Assembly (NCBI RefSeq): GCF_011045025.1
Contig: NZ_JAAKZX010000091.1
Location: 1 to 36,204 of the forward strand
Reading direction: 5' to 3'
Source of the DNA: Streptomyces ureilyticus
GTDB taxonomy: Bacteria > Actinomycetota > Actinomycetes > Streptomycetales > Streptomycetaceae
Length of the DNA stretch: 36,204 bases
Under the pieces are notes generated by a model, which saw only the letters and a list, made by a program, of their open reading frames with translations, had not been told where the DNA came from and did not search any database. This document shows, in pieces, positions 13,681-22,154 of this stretch (the first letter of the stretch is position 1; every line of letters starts with the position of its first letter). A program made the position numbers and the translations under genes.

Positions 13681-14367
13681 ATAGGCCTGCGGGTCGGTGA
13701 GATAGCGGCGCCAGTGGTCGACCAGGGCGAGTTCGTCCCACTGAATCCGGTGCATGCCGTGCTCGCCGACCTCGACGATGTCCGCACCGGGCAGCGCCGT
13801 CAGCAGCGGAGAGTGGGTGGCGCAGATGACTTGGCCGCCCTGCTGCGTCAACTGGTCGATATGGCCGAGCAGTTCGAGGCAGGACGAGAACGACAGCGCC
13901 GCCTCCGGCTCGTCCATCACATACAGCCCGGGCTGGAGGAACTTCCCCCGGAACGCCGCCAGAAAGCCCTCGCCGTGGCTGACGGAATCCGGAGTGAACC
14001 CTTCCCGGCGCAGTGCGTCCATCGCCGTCTCGGCCCGCAGAAAGAACCCCTTGCGGGCGGACCAACTGCCCAGCATGCGCCGTCCGCCCGGCGCCGCGTC
14101 GAACCGGATCCGCTCACCCAGCACCGACTTGCCGCGGCGGCTCGCATAACGCCAGTCGTGCGAGCCGCCCCAGGAGTCCAGCCCGAAGCCCTCCGCCAGG
14201 GCCTCGACCAGTGTCGACTTGCCCGAACCGTTCTCCCCGACCAGGAAGGTCACCGGAGCGGTGAACCGCAGCCCGTCCGCCAGAAGCCGACGAACACAGG
14301 GCACGGACCAGGGCCACTTGTCAGCCTCGTACGTGGGCACATGTGCGTACGCGCGTTCGACGATCAC
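13660..14367 (-). CDS. AAA/ABC-type ATPase, SMC/RecF-like (COG3910-type)
   Basis: A 235-residue cytoplasmic ATPase. Walker A is VGENGSGKST (residues 43-52). A signature-like SHGEGFLAAFRGKF segment is followed by Walker B YVMDEPEAALS and the H-loop CATHSPLL, the layout of ABC/SMC/RecF-type head domains without a coiled coil. Stand-alone proteins of this kind are widespread and poorly characterised. The start is GTG at 14367. The 3' end overlaps the convergent hydrolase gene by 21 bp. It is divergent from the pectinase gene, 160 bp away. No membrane segment or partner gene indicates a transporter role. Confidence 0.85.
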   Translation of the reverse strand: MIVERAYAHVPTYEADKWPWSVPCVRRLLADGLRFTAPVTFLVGENGSGKSTLVEALAEGFGLDSWGGSHDWRYASRRGKSVLGERIRFDAAPGGRRMLGSWSARKGFFLRAETAMDALRREGFTPDSVSHGEGFLAAFRGKFLQPGLYVMDEPEAALSFSSCLELLGHIDQLTQQGGQVICATHSPLLTALPGADIVEVGEHGMHRIQWDELALVDHWRRYLTDPQAYLRHVLD

Positions 14368-14439
14368 ACGCCGAGTTTCTCATGGGGCACTGACAGGGCG
14401 CCGATGCCCTCCGCGCGGCTAGGACGTGTCGAAAATTTC

Positions 14440-14492
14440 GCGGCAGGAAATGCGGCAACCTCTTCACCCAGAGCGGCAACTGCCTTGCGGCA
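14440..14492 (+). promoter_or_regulatory. Four GCGGCA direct repeats upstream of the pectinase gene
   Basis: GCGGCA occurs at 14440-14445, 14452-14457, 14473-14478 and 14487-14492; three are followed by A. The last lies in TTGCGGCAA, symmetric around a central base. The cluster is 36-88 bp upstream of the pectinase ATG, a plausible place for sugar-responsive repressor or activator binding. The regulator is not identified. Confidence 0.4.
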
Positions 14493-14527
14493 ATGCACGA
14501 CTTCATGTCACCAGGGCGGTTGAAGTA

Positions 14528-16609
14528 ATGGAAGCGAAGCAGCAGAAGGCGCGGCACCGCAGGCGCAAGGTCGGTCTGTCGATCGGGATCCCGATTGCGG
14601 TGGCCGCGGCGGCGGGCATGGCGTACGGCACGGATCTGGGTGTGTTCGGCGAGGACGCGCAGCGCAGCGCCTCGGCGGCGACCGCGGCCCCGGCGTGGGC
14701 CGATGACGTCGCCGACGGCTTCGCGTCGGTCAACTCGCAGGGGCAGAAGGGCACTTACGGCGGCCGGGACGGCAAGACCGTCACCGTGAAGACCCTCGCC
14801 GATCTGGAGAAGTACGCGACGGCCAAGGAGCCGTACGTCATCGTCGTGGCCGGCACGATCAACATGAACCCCAAGGGCAAGGAGATCAAGGTCGCCTCGG
14901 ACAAGACGATCGTGGGCTCGGGCACCTCCGGGCAGATCGTCGGCGGCGGCTTCTTCCTGGGCCAGGGCGTCCACAACGTCATCATCCGCAACCTGACGAT
15001 CCGGGACTCGTACGCCGGTGAGTGGAACGACAAGGACCACGACTTCGACGCCATCCAGATGGACGGCGCGCACCACGTCTGGATCGACCACAACGACCTG
15101 CGGCACATGGCCGACGGCCTGATCGACAGCCGCAAGGACACCACCAACGTGACGGTGTCCTGGAACAAGCTGAGCGACAACAACAAGACCTTCGGCATCG
15201 GCTGGACCGAGAACACGACCGCCGACCTCACGATCCACCACAACTGGTTCCGCGAGACCGAGCAGCGCAACCCGTCCACCGACAACGTGGCCCACGCGCA
15301 CCTCTACAACAACTATCTGCAGGACGTGCCGAACACGGACATCACCACGTCCTACGGCAACTACGCGCGCGGCAAGACGAAGATGGTGCTGGAGAACAGC
15401 GTCTTCGAGGGGCTCAAGAACCCCGTCACCAAGGACAGCACCGCGGCAGTGGTCCAGCGCGGCAACGTCTTCTCCGGCACCAGCGGCCGTAACGAGAGCG
15501 GTGGCACGGCTTTCGACCCGAAGAGCTTCTACAAGTACAGCCTCGACAAGGCAGCCGACGTCCCGGCGCTGCTCAAGTCTGGTGCGGGGCCCAGGACTTC
15601 AATCGGTACGACGGCGAGTGCGAGTGCCGGGACGAAGGCCGGCGCCGCCGCGACCACGCTCACCGTCGCCAAGGACGGCAGCGGGCAGTTCAAGAGCGTC
15701 CAGGCCGCGGTCAACGCCGTACCGGCGAACAACACTTCACGGGTCGTCATCTCCATCAAGCCCGGCACCTACCGCGAACTGGTCAAGGTCCCGCGCGACA
15801 AGCCGCATGTGACCTTCCAGGGCACGGGAGCCAGCCGCAAGGACACCGTGATCGTCTTCAACAACGCCTCGGGGACGCCGAAGCCGGACGGTTCGGGGAA
15901 CTACGGGACCAGCGGAAGCGCGAGCGTCGCCGTCGAGGCCGACAACTTCCAGGCCCGTAACCTCACCATCTCCAACGACTTCGACGAGGCGAAGAACCAG
16001 AGCCTGGACGGACACCAGGCCGTCGCCCTGCGCACCGCCGCCGACAAGATCTTCCTCGACGGGGTCATCGTCACCGGTGACCAGGACACGCTGCTGCTGG
16101 ACACGCAGTCCAAGGACAAGCTCGGCCGGGTCTACGTCAACGACTCCTACATCGTCGGGAACGTCGACTTCATCTTCGGCCGGGCCAGCGCGGTGATCAA
16201 CAAGTCGGTGATCACGCTGAAGAAGCGGTGGAACGGCGACTCGGCGGGGTATGTCACGGCGCCCAGTACGGCCGCAGGCCGCAAGGGCATCCTGATTGCC
16301 AACAGCACCGTCAACGGCGATGTGTCCGCCTCCAGCTTCCACCTGGGCCGCCCCTGGCACGCGGGCGGTGACGCCGCTCTCGACCCGCAGACCACGGTCC
16401 GCAACACGTCCCTGAGCAGCGCGATCAAGTCCGCTCCGTGGACCGACATGAGCGGCTTCTCGTGGAAGGACGACCGGTTCGCCGAGTACAAGAACACCGG
16501 CCCCGGCTCCGGCTCCGCGAGTGGCGACCGGCCCCAGCTGACCGATGCCCAGGCCGCCGACCAGGAGATCGGCGACTGGCTGGGCGACTGGAAGCCGAGC
16601 GCCTCGTAG
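14528..16609 (+). CDS. Secreted bifunctional pectate lyase (PL1) - pectin methylesterase (CE8)
   Basis: A 693-residue secreted enzyme. A basic N-terminus and hydrophobic helix (about residues 15-37) form a Sec-type signal. Residues about 45-355 are a PL1 right-handed beta-helix (WIDHNDL; catalytic-region EQRNPSTDN; LYNNYL). A Ser/Thr/Ala/Gly linker (about 357-378) leads to a CE8 pectinesterase with all its motifs: DGSGQFKSVQAAV, GDQDTLL (Asp520), VDFIFG (Asp547, predicted nucleophile) and LGRPW (Arg608, Trp610). The esterase would demethylate pectin and the lyase cut the resulting polygalacturonate by beta-elimination, so the fusion joins consecutive steps. The ATG at 14528 has only a weak SD; upstream frames lack signal-peptide character. 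Confidence 0.93.
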   Translation: MEAKQQKARHRRRKVGLSIGIPIAVAAAAGMAYGTDLGVFGEDAQRSASAATAAPAWADDVADGFASVNSQGQKGTYGGRDGKTVTVKTLADLEKYATAKEPYVIVVAGTINMNPKGKEIKVASDKTIVGSGTSGQIVGGGFFLGQGVHNVIIRNLTIRDSYAGEWNDKDHDFDAIQMDGAHHVWIDHNDLRHMADGLIDSRKDTTNVTVSWNKLSDNNKTFGIGWTENTTADLTIHHNWFRETEQRNPSTDNVAHAHLYNNYLQDVPNTDITTSYGNYARGKTKMVLENSVFEGLKNPVTKDSTAAVVQRGNVFSGTSGRNESGGTAFDPKSFYKYSLDKAADVPALLKSGAGPRTSIGTTASASAGTKAGAAATTLTVAKDGSGQFKSVQAAVNAVPANNTSRVVISIKPGTYRELVKVPRDKPHVTFQGTGASRKDTVIVFNNASGTPKPDGSGNYGTSGSASVAVEADNFQARNLTISNDFDEAKNQSLDGHQAVALRTAADKIFLDGVIVTGDQDTLLLDTQSKDKLGRVYVNDSYIVGNVDFIFGRASAVINKSVITLKKRWNGDSAGYVTAPSTAAGRKGILIANSTVNGDVSASSFHLGRPWHAGGDAALDPQTTVRNTSLSSAIKSAPWTDMSGFSWKDDRFAEYKNTGPGSGSASGDRPQLTDAQAADQEIGDWLGDWKPSAS

Positions 16610-16659
16610 GACAGGCGGGGCACTTTTCGGTCAGGCCCTCCCATCGGCTCGATCCCGCT

Positions 16660-16694
16660 GTTCAATAGGAACTTAGGAACTGTTCAGTGGGAAC
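16660..16694. promoter_or_regulatory. Tandem 13-bp operators GTTCARTRGGAAC
   Basis: GTTCAATAGGAAC (16660-16672) and GTTCAGTGGGAAC (16682-16694) match at 11 of 13 positions, each with inverted GTTC/GAAC ends. They are exactly 22 bp apart, two helical turns. Extra GAAC tetramers lie at 16677-16680 and 16695-16698. The pair ends 27 bp before the GTG of the XRE-cupin regulator. It is the probable autoregulatory operator of the operon that follows. Confidence 0.7.
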
Positions 16695-16721
16695 GAACGA
16701 TGTCCGTGAGAGGAGCCGGCC

Positions 16722-17390
16722 GTGTCCCCAGTGGTCGTGCCGCCCGTCGGTGCGCGCATCCGGCAGGCGCGCACCGCGCGGGGCATGAGCCTGCGCGGAC
16801 TGGCGCGGGAGATCGGCGTGTCCGCGAGCCTTATCTCGCAGATCGAGACCGGGAAGAGCCAGCCGTCCGTCAGCACGCTGTACGCGATCACCACCGCGCT
16901 CTCCATCCCCGTCGAATCGCTCTTCGACAGCTCCGACGGCCTCGACGGGGAGGAGAGCGCGCCGGCGCCGGCTCCCGCCTCGCCCGTCGCCGGTCCGCCC
17001 GGCACCGTCCTGCACGCGCTCGCCGCCTTCGCCGCCGACCCGGGCCACCGGATCGGGCCGCTGGTCAGGGCCGAGGAGCGGGAGGTCCTTGAGCTCGACT
17101 CGGGCGTCGTATGGGAGCGCCTCGGTCATGTTCCGGGCGCTGACGTCGACTTTCTGCTGGTGACCTACCGGCCCGGCGGCGCCTCCTCCGGCTCGGGCGG
17201 GCTGATGCGGCACCCGGGCACGGAGTACGGCTATCTGACCTCCGGCGAGCTGGTGCTCACTCTCGGCTTCGAGGAGTACACGCTCCGCCCGGGCGACGCG
17301 GTGTCCTTCGAGTCGACGACGCCGCACCGCTATCGCAACGACGGCGACGAACCGGCCGTCGGCGTCTGGTTTGTGTTCAGTATGCCTTGA
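16722..17390 (+). CDS. XRE-family regulator with C-terminal cupin sensor domain
   Basis: A 222-residue regulator. Residues about 9-64 form an XRE helix-turn-helix (IRQARTARGMSLRGLAREIG; SASLISQIETGKSQPSVSTL). A low-complexity Ala/Pro linker (about 78-92) leads to a cupin barrel with GTEYGYLTSGELVLTLG and LRPGDAVSFESTTPHRYRN, the usual ligand-sensing part of this family (PuuR/SutR-like). It opens a run of seven same-strand genes, 42 bp before the M24 hydrolase, and is probably the operon's own regulator acting at the GTTC-N5-GAAC pair. The GTG at 16722 follows AGGAG. The ligand is unknown; it is presumably the operon's substrate or an intermediate. Confidence 0.9.
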   Translation: MSPVVVPPVGARIRQARTARGMSLRGLAREIGVSASLISQIETGKSQPSVSTLYAITTALSIPVESLFDSSDGLDGEESAPAPAPASPVAGPPGTVLHALAAFAADPGHRIGPLVRAEEREVLELDSGVVWERLGHVPGADVDFLLVTYRPGGASSGSGGLMRHPGTEYGYLTSGELVLTLGFEEYTLRPGDAVSFESTTPHRYRNDGDEPAVGVWFVFSMP

Positions 17391-17432
17391 CACTCTCCTC
17401 GGGCGGTCGTTCACTCGAAGGGGAGGTTCGCC

Positions 17433-18770
17433 ATGGCGATCCGTACGTTCGGGCCCAACGCCGTCGACTGGGAAGAGCGCGTCGACCTCGACCGGCTGCG
17501 CAAGGAGCGCCTTGCCCGGTTGAACGCCGCGCTGAATCGTTCCGAGCTGGGCGCCCTGCTCAGCTTCGACTTCTCCAACATCCGCTATATGTCGTCCACC
17601 CATATCGGCACCTGGGCCATGGACAAGCTGATCCGTTTCGCGCTGCTCGTCCGCGGCGGCGAACCGGTCGTCTGGGACTTCGGCTCCGCCGCCCGCCACC
17701 ACCAGCTCTACAACCCCTGGCTGGACTACAGCGACGGCAAGGGCGGCCCGCCCACTGGAGCCCGCGCCGGCATCTCCACCCTCCGCGGCGCCTTCCATCC
17801 GGCCGCCGGGATCGCCGAGGACGTCGCCGCCAAGATCGCCCAGATCCTGCGCGAACACGGCCTGGCGGGCGAGCCGTTGGGCGTCGACCTGGCCGAGATG
17901 CCCGTACTGCACGCCCTCAAGGAGGAGGGTATCGACGTCGTCGACGGCCAGCAGGTCTTCCTGGAGGCCCGCCGCATCAAGACCGGCGACGAGATCTCCC
18001 TGCTCACCCAGGCCTGCTCGATGGTCGACGCGGCGTACGAGGAGCTGTACGGCTATCTGCGCCCCGGTGTGCGAGAGAACGAGTGCGTCGGGCTCGTCAG
18101 CAAGGTCCTCTACGACCTGGGCAGCGAGTACGTCGAAGGCGTCAACGCCATCTCGGGAGAGCGCTGTTCACCCCACCCGCACGTCTACAGCGACCGCCTG
18201 ATCCGCCCCGGCGACCCCGCCTTCTTCGACATCCTGCACAGCCACCTCGGCTACCGCACCTGCTACTACCGCACCTTCGCCGTCGGCAGCGCCTCCGCCG
18301 CGCAGCGCGACGCGTATGTCCGCTGCCGCGCCTACATGGACGAGGCCATCGCCCTGGTCCGGCCGGGCGCCACCACCGCCGACATCGTCCAAGTGTGGCC
18401 GCGCGCCGAGGAGTTCGGCTTCCCCGACGAGACGGCCGCATTCGCGCTGCAGTACGGGCACGGGGTGGGCCTGTCCATCTGGGAGAAGCCCATCTTCAGC
18501 CGCCTCGTCTCGCTCGACCATCCCGAAGTCCTCGAAGAGGGCATGGTGTTCGCGCTGGAGACGTACTGGCCGGCCGCGGACGGCTGGTCGGCGGCGCGGA
18601 TCGAGGAGGAGGTCGTCGTCACCGCCGACGGGTGCGAGGTGATCACCAAGTTCCCGGCCGAGGAACTCCTCGTCGCGGGCCGCAAGTACTGGACGGTCGG
18701 CGGCGCGCTCAACACCCGGCGTGAGGCCCAGTCCCACCTCAACACCCCCGAGGGCAGGGGCGAGTCATGA
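17433..18770 (+). CDS. M24 (pita-bread) metallohydrolase-like protein, altered metal site
   Basis: A 445-residue member of the M24 family, which includes aminopeptidase P, creatinase, ectoine hydrolase and DMSP lyase DddP. An N-terminal creatinase-type domain (about 20-180) precedes the pita-bread domain. Expected metal ligands are Asp266 (FFDILHSHLG), then position 277, His343 (YGHGVGL), Glu376 (ALETYW) and Glu391 (RIEEE). Position 277, normally Asp in the D-x10-D pair, is Cys here (YRTCYYRTF). The change argues against ordinary dinuclear aminopeptidase chemistry and for a mononuclear or non-peptidase role, as in creatinase or DddP. The ATG at 17433 follows GGGGAGG. Its stop overlaps the E1-alpha ATG (ATGA). 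Confidence 0.8.
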   Translation: MAIRTFGPNAVDWEERVDLDRLRKERLARLNAALNRSELGALLSFDFSNIRYMSSTHIGTWAMDKLIRFALLVRGGEPVVWDFGSAARHHQLYNPWLDYSDGKGGPPTGARAGISTLRGAFHPAAGIAEDVAAKIAQILREHGLAGEPLGVDLAEMPVLHALKEEGIDVVDGQQVFLEARRIKTGDEISLLTQACSMVDAAYEELYGYLRPGVRENECVGLVSKVLYDLGSEYVEGVNAISGERCSPHPHVYSDRLIRPGDPAFFDILHSHLGYRTCYYRTFAVGSASAAQRDAYVRCRAYMDEAIALVRPGATTADIVQVWPRAEEFGFPDETAAFALQYGHGVGLSIWEKPIFSRLVSLDHPEVLEEGMVFALETYWPAADGWSAARIEEEVVVTADGCEVITKFPAEELLVAGRKYWTVGGALNTRREAQSHLNTPEGRGES

Positions 18771-19762
18771 CCGGCGCGGCATCGACGAACGCGGGTCAAC
18801 TCCTCGCGCTCTACGAGCAGATGGCCGTGATCCGGCGTACGGAGAAGGCCGCCCACGACCTGTTCATGGCTGGCCTAGTCAAGGGCACCACCCACCTCGC
18901 CTCCGGCCACGAGGCGATCGCCGTCGGCGCGAGCGCGGCACTGCGCGACGACGACTACGTGTTCGCGACCTACCGCGGCCACCACCACGCCCTGGCCCGC
19001 GGCGCCACCCCCGAGGAATGCCTCGCCGAACTGATGAGCCGCGCCACCGGCCTGTGCAAGGCCAAGGGCGGCTCGATGCACCTCACCAAGGCGTCGCACA
19101 ACATGCTCGGCTCGTACGCCATCGTCGGCGCCCATCTGCCCATGGCGGTGGGCGCCGCCTGGTCGGCCCGGCTGCGCGGCACCGGGCAGATCGCGGTGGC
19201 CTTCTTCGGCGACGGCGCGACCAACATCGGCGCCTTCCACGAGGCGCTGAACCTGGCCGCCGTATGGAAACTGCCCGTGCTGTTCATCTGCGAGAACAAC
19301 CTCTACATGGAGTACACGCCGATCGCCGACGTCACCGCGGTGGCGAACCCCGCGGCGGACCGTGCGCCCGCGTACGGCATCCCCGGCGAGATCGTCGACG
19401 GCAACGACGTGGTCCTCGTCCAGGAGGCGGTGGCACGGCTGGCGGACCGGGCCCGTGCGGGAGACGGGCCCAGCCTGCTGGAGGCACAGACCTACCGGCA
19501 CTTCGGCCACAGCCGCACCGACCCGGCCACCTACCGGCCGGCCGAGGAGGTCGAGCGCTGGCTGAAGCACGACCCGCTGGACCTCGCCCGCGGGCGGCTC
19601 GCCGAACTCGGCGTCCCCGAGGAAGCGGTCACCGAAGCCGACGCTCGCGCAACCGGCCTCGTACAGCAGGCAGTTGAGGCCGCGAAGCAGGCGCCCGCGC
19701 CCGATCCGCGGGAGGCGCTCACCGACGTATGGGCCGACGGAGGTGCGGCGTGGCGGACGTGA
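18767..19762 (+). CDS. Thiamine-diphosphate-dependent dehydrogenase E1 component, alpha subunit
   Basis: A 331-residue cytoplasmic subunit of a 2-oxo acid or acetoin dehydrogenase-type E1. The ThDP/Mg motif runs from GDG (148-150) to NN (177-178). YRGHHHALARG and GSMHLT are typical of AcoA/PdhA proteins, and the phosphorylation-loop-like YRHFGHSRTDP is near residue 245. E1 heterotetramers decarboxylate a 2-oxo acid, or cleave acetoin, and transfer the acyl group to a lipoyl domain. It is translationally coupled to the M24 gene through ATGA and overlaps the beta gene by 13 bp. No E2 or E3 gene lies nearby, so an acceptor must come from elsewhere or the chemistry differs. Confidence 0.92.
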   Translation: MTGAASTNAGQLLALYEQMAVIRRTEKAAHDLFMAGLVKGTTHLASGHEAIAVGASAALRDDDYVFATYRGHHHALARGATPEECLAELMSRATGLCKAKGGSMHLTKASHNMLGSYAIVGAHLPMAVGAAWSARLRGTGQIAVAFFGDGATNIGAFHEALNLAAVWKLPVLFICENNLYMEYTPIADVTAVANPAADRAPAYGIPGEIVDGNDVVLVQEAVARLADRARAGDGPSLLEAQTYRHFGHSRTDPATYRPAEEVERWLKHDPLDLARGRLAELGVPEEAVTEADARATGLVQQAVEAAKQAPAPDPREALTDVWADGGAAWRT

Positions 19763-20730
19763 TCACCTATCGCGAAGCGGTCGCCGAAGGCATCGCACGC
19801 GAGATGCGGCGCGATCCCGCGGTCGTCTGCCTGGGGGAGGACATCGGCGCGGCGGGCGGGGTGTTCAAGACGACCGTCGGGCTGCACAAGGAGTTCGGGC
19901 CCGAGCGGGTGTGGGACACGCCGATCTCCGAACAGGCCATCGTCGGGGCGGCGATGGGCGCCGCGATGACCGGGATGCGGCCCGTCGCGGAGATCATGTT
20001 CTCCGACTTCCTGGCCTGTTGCTGGGACTACCTCGCCAACGAGATACCCAAGGTCCGATACATGACGGGCGGTCAGGTCACCGTGCCGCTCGTCGTCCGC
20101 ACGGCCAACGGCGGCGGTCTCGGCTTCGGCGCCCAGCACTCCCAGGCCACCGAGAACTGGGCGTTCACCGTCCCCGGACTGAAGATCGCGGCACCCGCCA
20201 CGCCCGCCGACGTGATCGGCATGATGGCCGCCGCCATCCGCAGTGACGACCCGGTGGTCTTCTTCGAGCACAAGGGACTGTTCGCGACCAAGGGGCCGCC
20301 CGCGCCACCGGACCACATCGTCGAGCTGGGGCAGGCCGCCGTCGTACGCGAAGGCGCCGACGTCACGCTCGTCGCCCTCGCCTCGATGGTGCCCGTGGCG
20401 CTGACGGCCGCCGAACGGCTGGCCGAGGAGGACATCGACGCCGAGGTGATCGATCTGCGCTGCCTGGTGCCGCTGGACACGCGCGCGGTGCTCGGTTCCC
20501 TTGCGAAGACCTCGCGGCTCGTGACCGTCGAGGAGAACCCCTACCAGGGCGGATGGGGCGGCACCCTCGTATCGGTCGTCGCCGATGAGGGATTCGGCCT
20601 CCTCGACGCGCCCGTACGCCGGGTCGCGGCCGAGTGCGTGCCGCTGCCCTTCGCGGACGCGCTCGAAGAGCAGGTCATCCCCACCGCCGACAAGGTCGTG
20701 ACGACGGTCCGGCGGCTCACCGCGTACTGA
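19750..20730 (+). CDS. Thiamine-diphosphate-dependent dehydrogenase E1 component, beta subunit
   Basis: A 326-residue partner of the preceding alpha subunit. The N-terminal ITYREAVAEGIAREM leads to VVCLGEDIG, then the ThDP-activating Glu61 in WDTPISEQAIVG. RTANGGGLGFGAQHSQATENW covers the potassium-binding and E1-interface region, and a C-terminal transketolase domain follows (LRCLVPLDTRAV; VEENPYQGGWG). The GTG at 19750 follows GGAGGTG at 19739-19745, and the reading frame overlaps the alpha gene by 13 bp, implying coupled 1:1 synthesis. The next gene starts 22 bp later. Substrate could be pyruvate-like, acetoin-like or a branched or amino-substituted 2-oxo acid. Confidence 0.92.
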   Translation: MADVITYREAVAEGIAREMRRDPAVVCLGEDIGAAGGVFKTTVGLHKEFGPERVWDTPISEQAIVGAAMGAAMTGMRPVAEIMFSDFLACCWDYLANEIPKVRYMTGGQVTVPLVVRTANGGGLGFGAQHSQATENWAFTVPGLKIAAPATPADVIGMMAAAIRSDDPVVFFEHKGLFATKGPPAPPDHIVELGQAAVVREGADVTLVALASMVPVALTAAERLAEEDIDAEVIDLRCLVPLDTRAVLGSLAKTSRLVTVEENPYQGGWGGTLVSVVADEGFGLLDAPVRRVAAECVPLPFADALEEQVIPTADKVVTTVRRLTAY

Positions 20731-20752
20731 ACACAGCATGGGAGGAAGGCCG

Positions 20753-22117
20753 ATGACCAGTCGGATGCTTCTGCGCTCGGGCCACGTGATCTCGATGGAC
20801 CCCGGCATCGGGGACCTGCCCGAGGGCGATGTACTGATCGAGGACGGGAAGATCACGGCGGTCGAGCCGCGGATAGACGCCGAAGTCGACGCCGAAGTCC
20901 TCGACATGACCGGCCGCATCGTCGTGCCGGGCTTCGTCGACACCCACCGCCACACCTGGGAGGCGCCCATCCGCGGCTGCGCGCCCGACGCCACCCTCGA
21001 CGACTACTTCGTCGAAGTCCTCGACACCTTCGCACCCGTCTACGGCCCCGAGGACGTGTACGCGGGCAACCTCGCGGGCTCCCTTGAGTGCCTGAACGCC
21101 GGGATCACCACGCTCGTCGACTGGTCACACATCAACAACACACCCGAGCATCCCGACGCCGCCGTGCGGGCGCTGAGCGAGACCGGGATCCGCGCCCAGT
21201 ACGCGTACGGCAGCGCCAACACCTCGCTCGCCGACTACTGGTTCGACAGCAAGATCGCCATACCGGCCGACGACGTACGACGGGTGAGGGAACGTCACTT
21301 CGCCTCGGATGACGGCCTGTTGACCATGGCGCTCGCCACTCGCGGCCCGGGATTCTGCATCAACGACGTCGTCGAGGCCGAGTGGCGGCTCGCGCGCGAA
21401 CTGGACATCCCGATCACCGTGCACGTCGGCATGGGCCGACTGGCGGGCCGCTTCGGGATGGTCAAGCAGCTGCACGACCTCGGGCTGCTCGGCTCCGACA
21501 CCACCTACGTCCACTGCTGCTACTTCAGCGAGGAGGAGTGGCGGATGGTCGCCGACAGCGGCGGCACGGTCTCCATCGCGCCGCAGGTGGAGCAGCAGAT
21601 GGGGCACGGCTGGCCACCCGTCATGAAGGCGATCGAGTACGGGCTGCGGCCGAGCCTGAGCATCGATGTGGTCACCACCGTGCCCGGCGATATGTTCACC
21701 CAGATCCGCGCGGCCTTCGGCGGCGAGCGCGCCCGGGTGAACGCCGAGTGCTGGCAGGCCGACACTTCCGTCCCCGCAACGATGCTGACCGCACGTCAGA
21801 TGCTGGAGATCGCCACCGTCAACGGCGCACATGTCGCGGGACTCGAACACCGCACCGGCTCACTGACCCCCGGCAAGCGCGCCGACATCGTCGCCATCGA
21901 CGCCACGGCCCTCAACATCGCGCCCCTCATCGACCCGGTCGCCGCAGTGACCCTGTGCGCGGACGTGTCCAACGTCGACACGGTCATCGTCGACGGCACG
22001 GTCCGCAAGCGCGACGGCAAGCTGCTCGCCGACACCGCGCGGGCGCGGCGCCTGGTCGAGGAGTCCCGCGACCGGCTGATGGCGGCGGTCGAGGCCGGGA
22101 AGAAGCAGCAGGCGTGA
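20753..22117 (+). CDS. Metal-dependent amidohydrolase, ATZ/TRZ (cytosine-deaminase-like) family
   Basis: A 454-residue TIM-barrel amidohydrolase. Metal ligands visible are His65 and His67 (DTHRHTWE), His224 (ITVHVGMG) and Asp305 (SLSIDVVTT); His254 (YVHCCYFS) is a further catalytic-site residue. The typical flanking beta-sandwich segments GDVLIEDGKITAVEPRID and GSLTPGKRADIVAID are present. Relatives deaminate or dechlorinate N-heterocycles (atrazine chlorohydrolase, S-adenosylhomocysteine or 8-oxoguanine deaminases) or open imide rings. No Lys carbamate motif of dihydropyrimidinase was seen. The ATG at 20753 has an excellent SD, GGAGGAAGG at 20741-20749. Its presence with a cupin resembling ureidoglycine aminohydrolase suggests a nitrogenous substrate; that is inference. 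Confidence 0.88.
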   Translation: MTSRMLLRSGHVISMDPGIGDLPEGDVLIEDGKITAVEPRIDAEVDAEVLDMTGRIVVPGFVDTHRHTWEAPIRGCAPDATLDDYFVEVLDTFAPVYGPEDVYAGNLAGSLECLNAGITTLVDWSHINNTPEHPDAAVRALSETGIRAQYAYGSANTSLADYWFDSKIAIPADDVRRVRERHFASDDGLLTMALATRGPGFCINDVVEAEWRLARELDIPITVHVGMGRLAGRFGMVKQLHDLGLLGSDTTYVHCCYFSEEEWRMVADSGGTVSIAPQVEQQMGHGWPPVMKAIEYGLRPSLSIDVVTTVPGDMFTQIRAAFGGERARVNAECWQADTSVPATMLTARQMLEIATVNGAHVAGLEHRTGSLTPGKRADIVAIDATALNIAPLIDPVAAVTLCADVSNVDTVIVDGTVRKRDGKLLADTARARRLVEESRDRLMAAVEAGKKQQA

Positions 22118-22154
22118 GGGAGTCCGGGCGGCGGGCGCGCAGGAAGGGGCGGGG

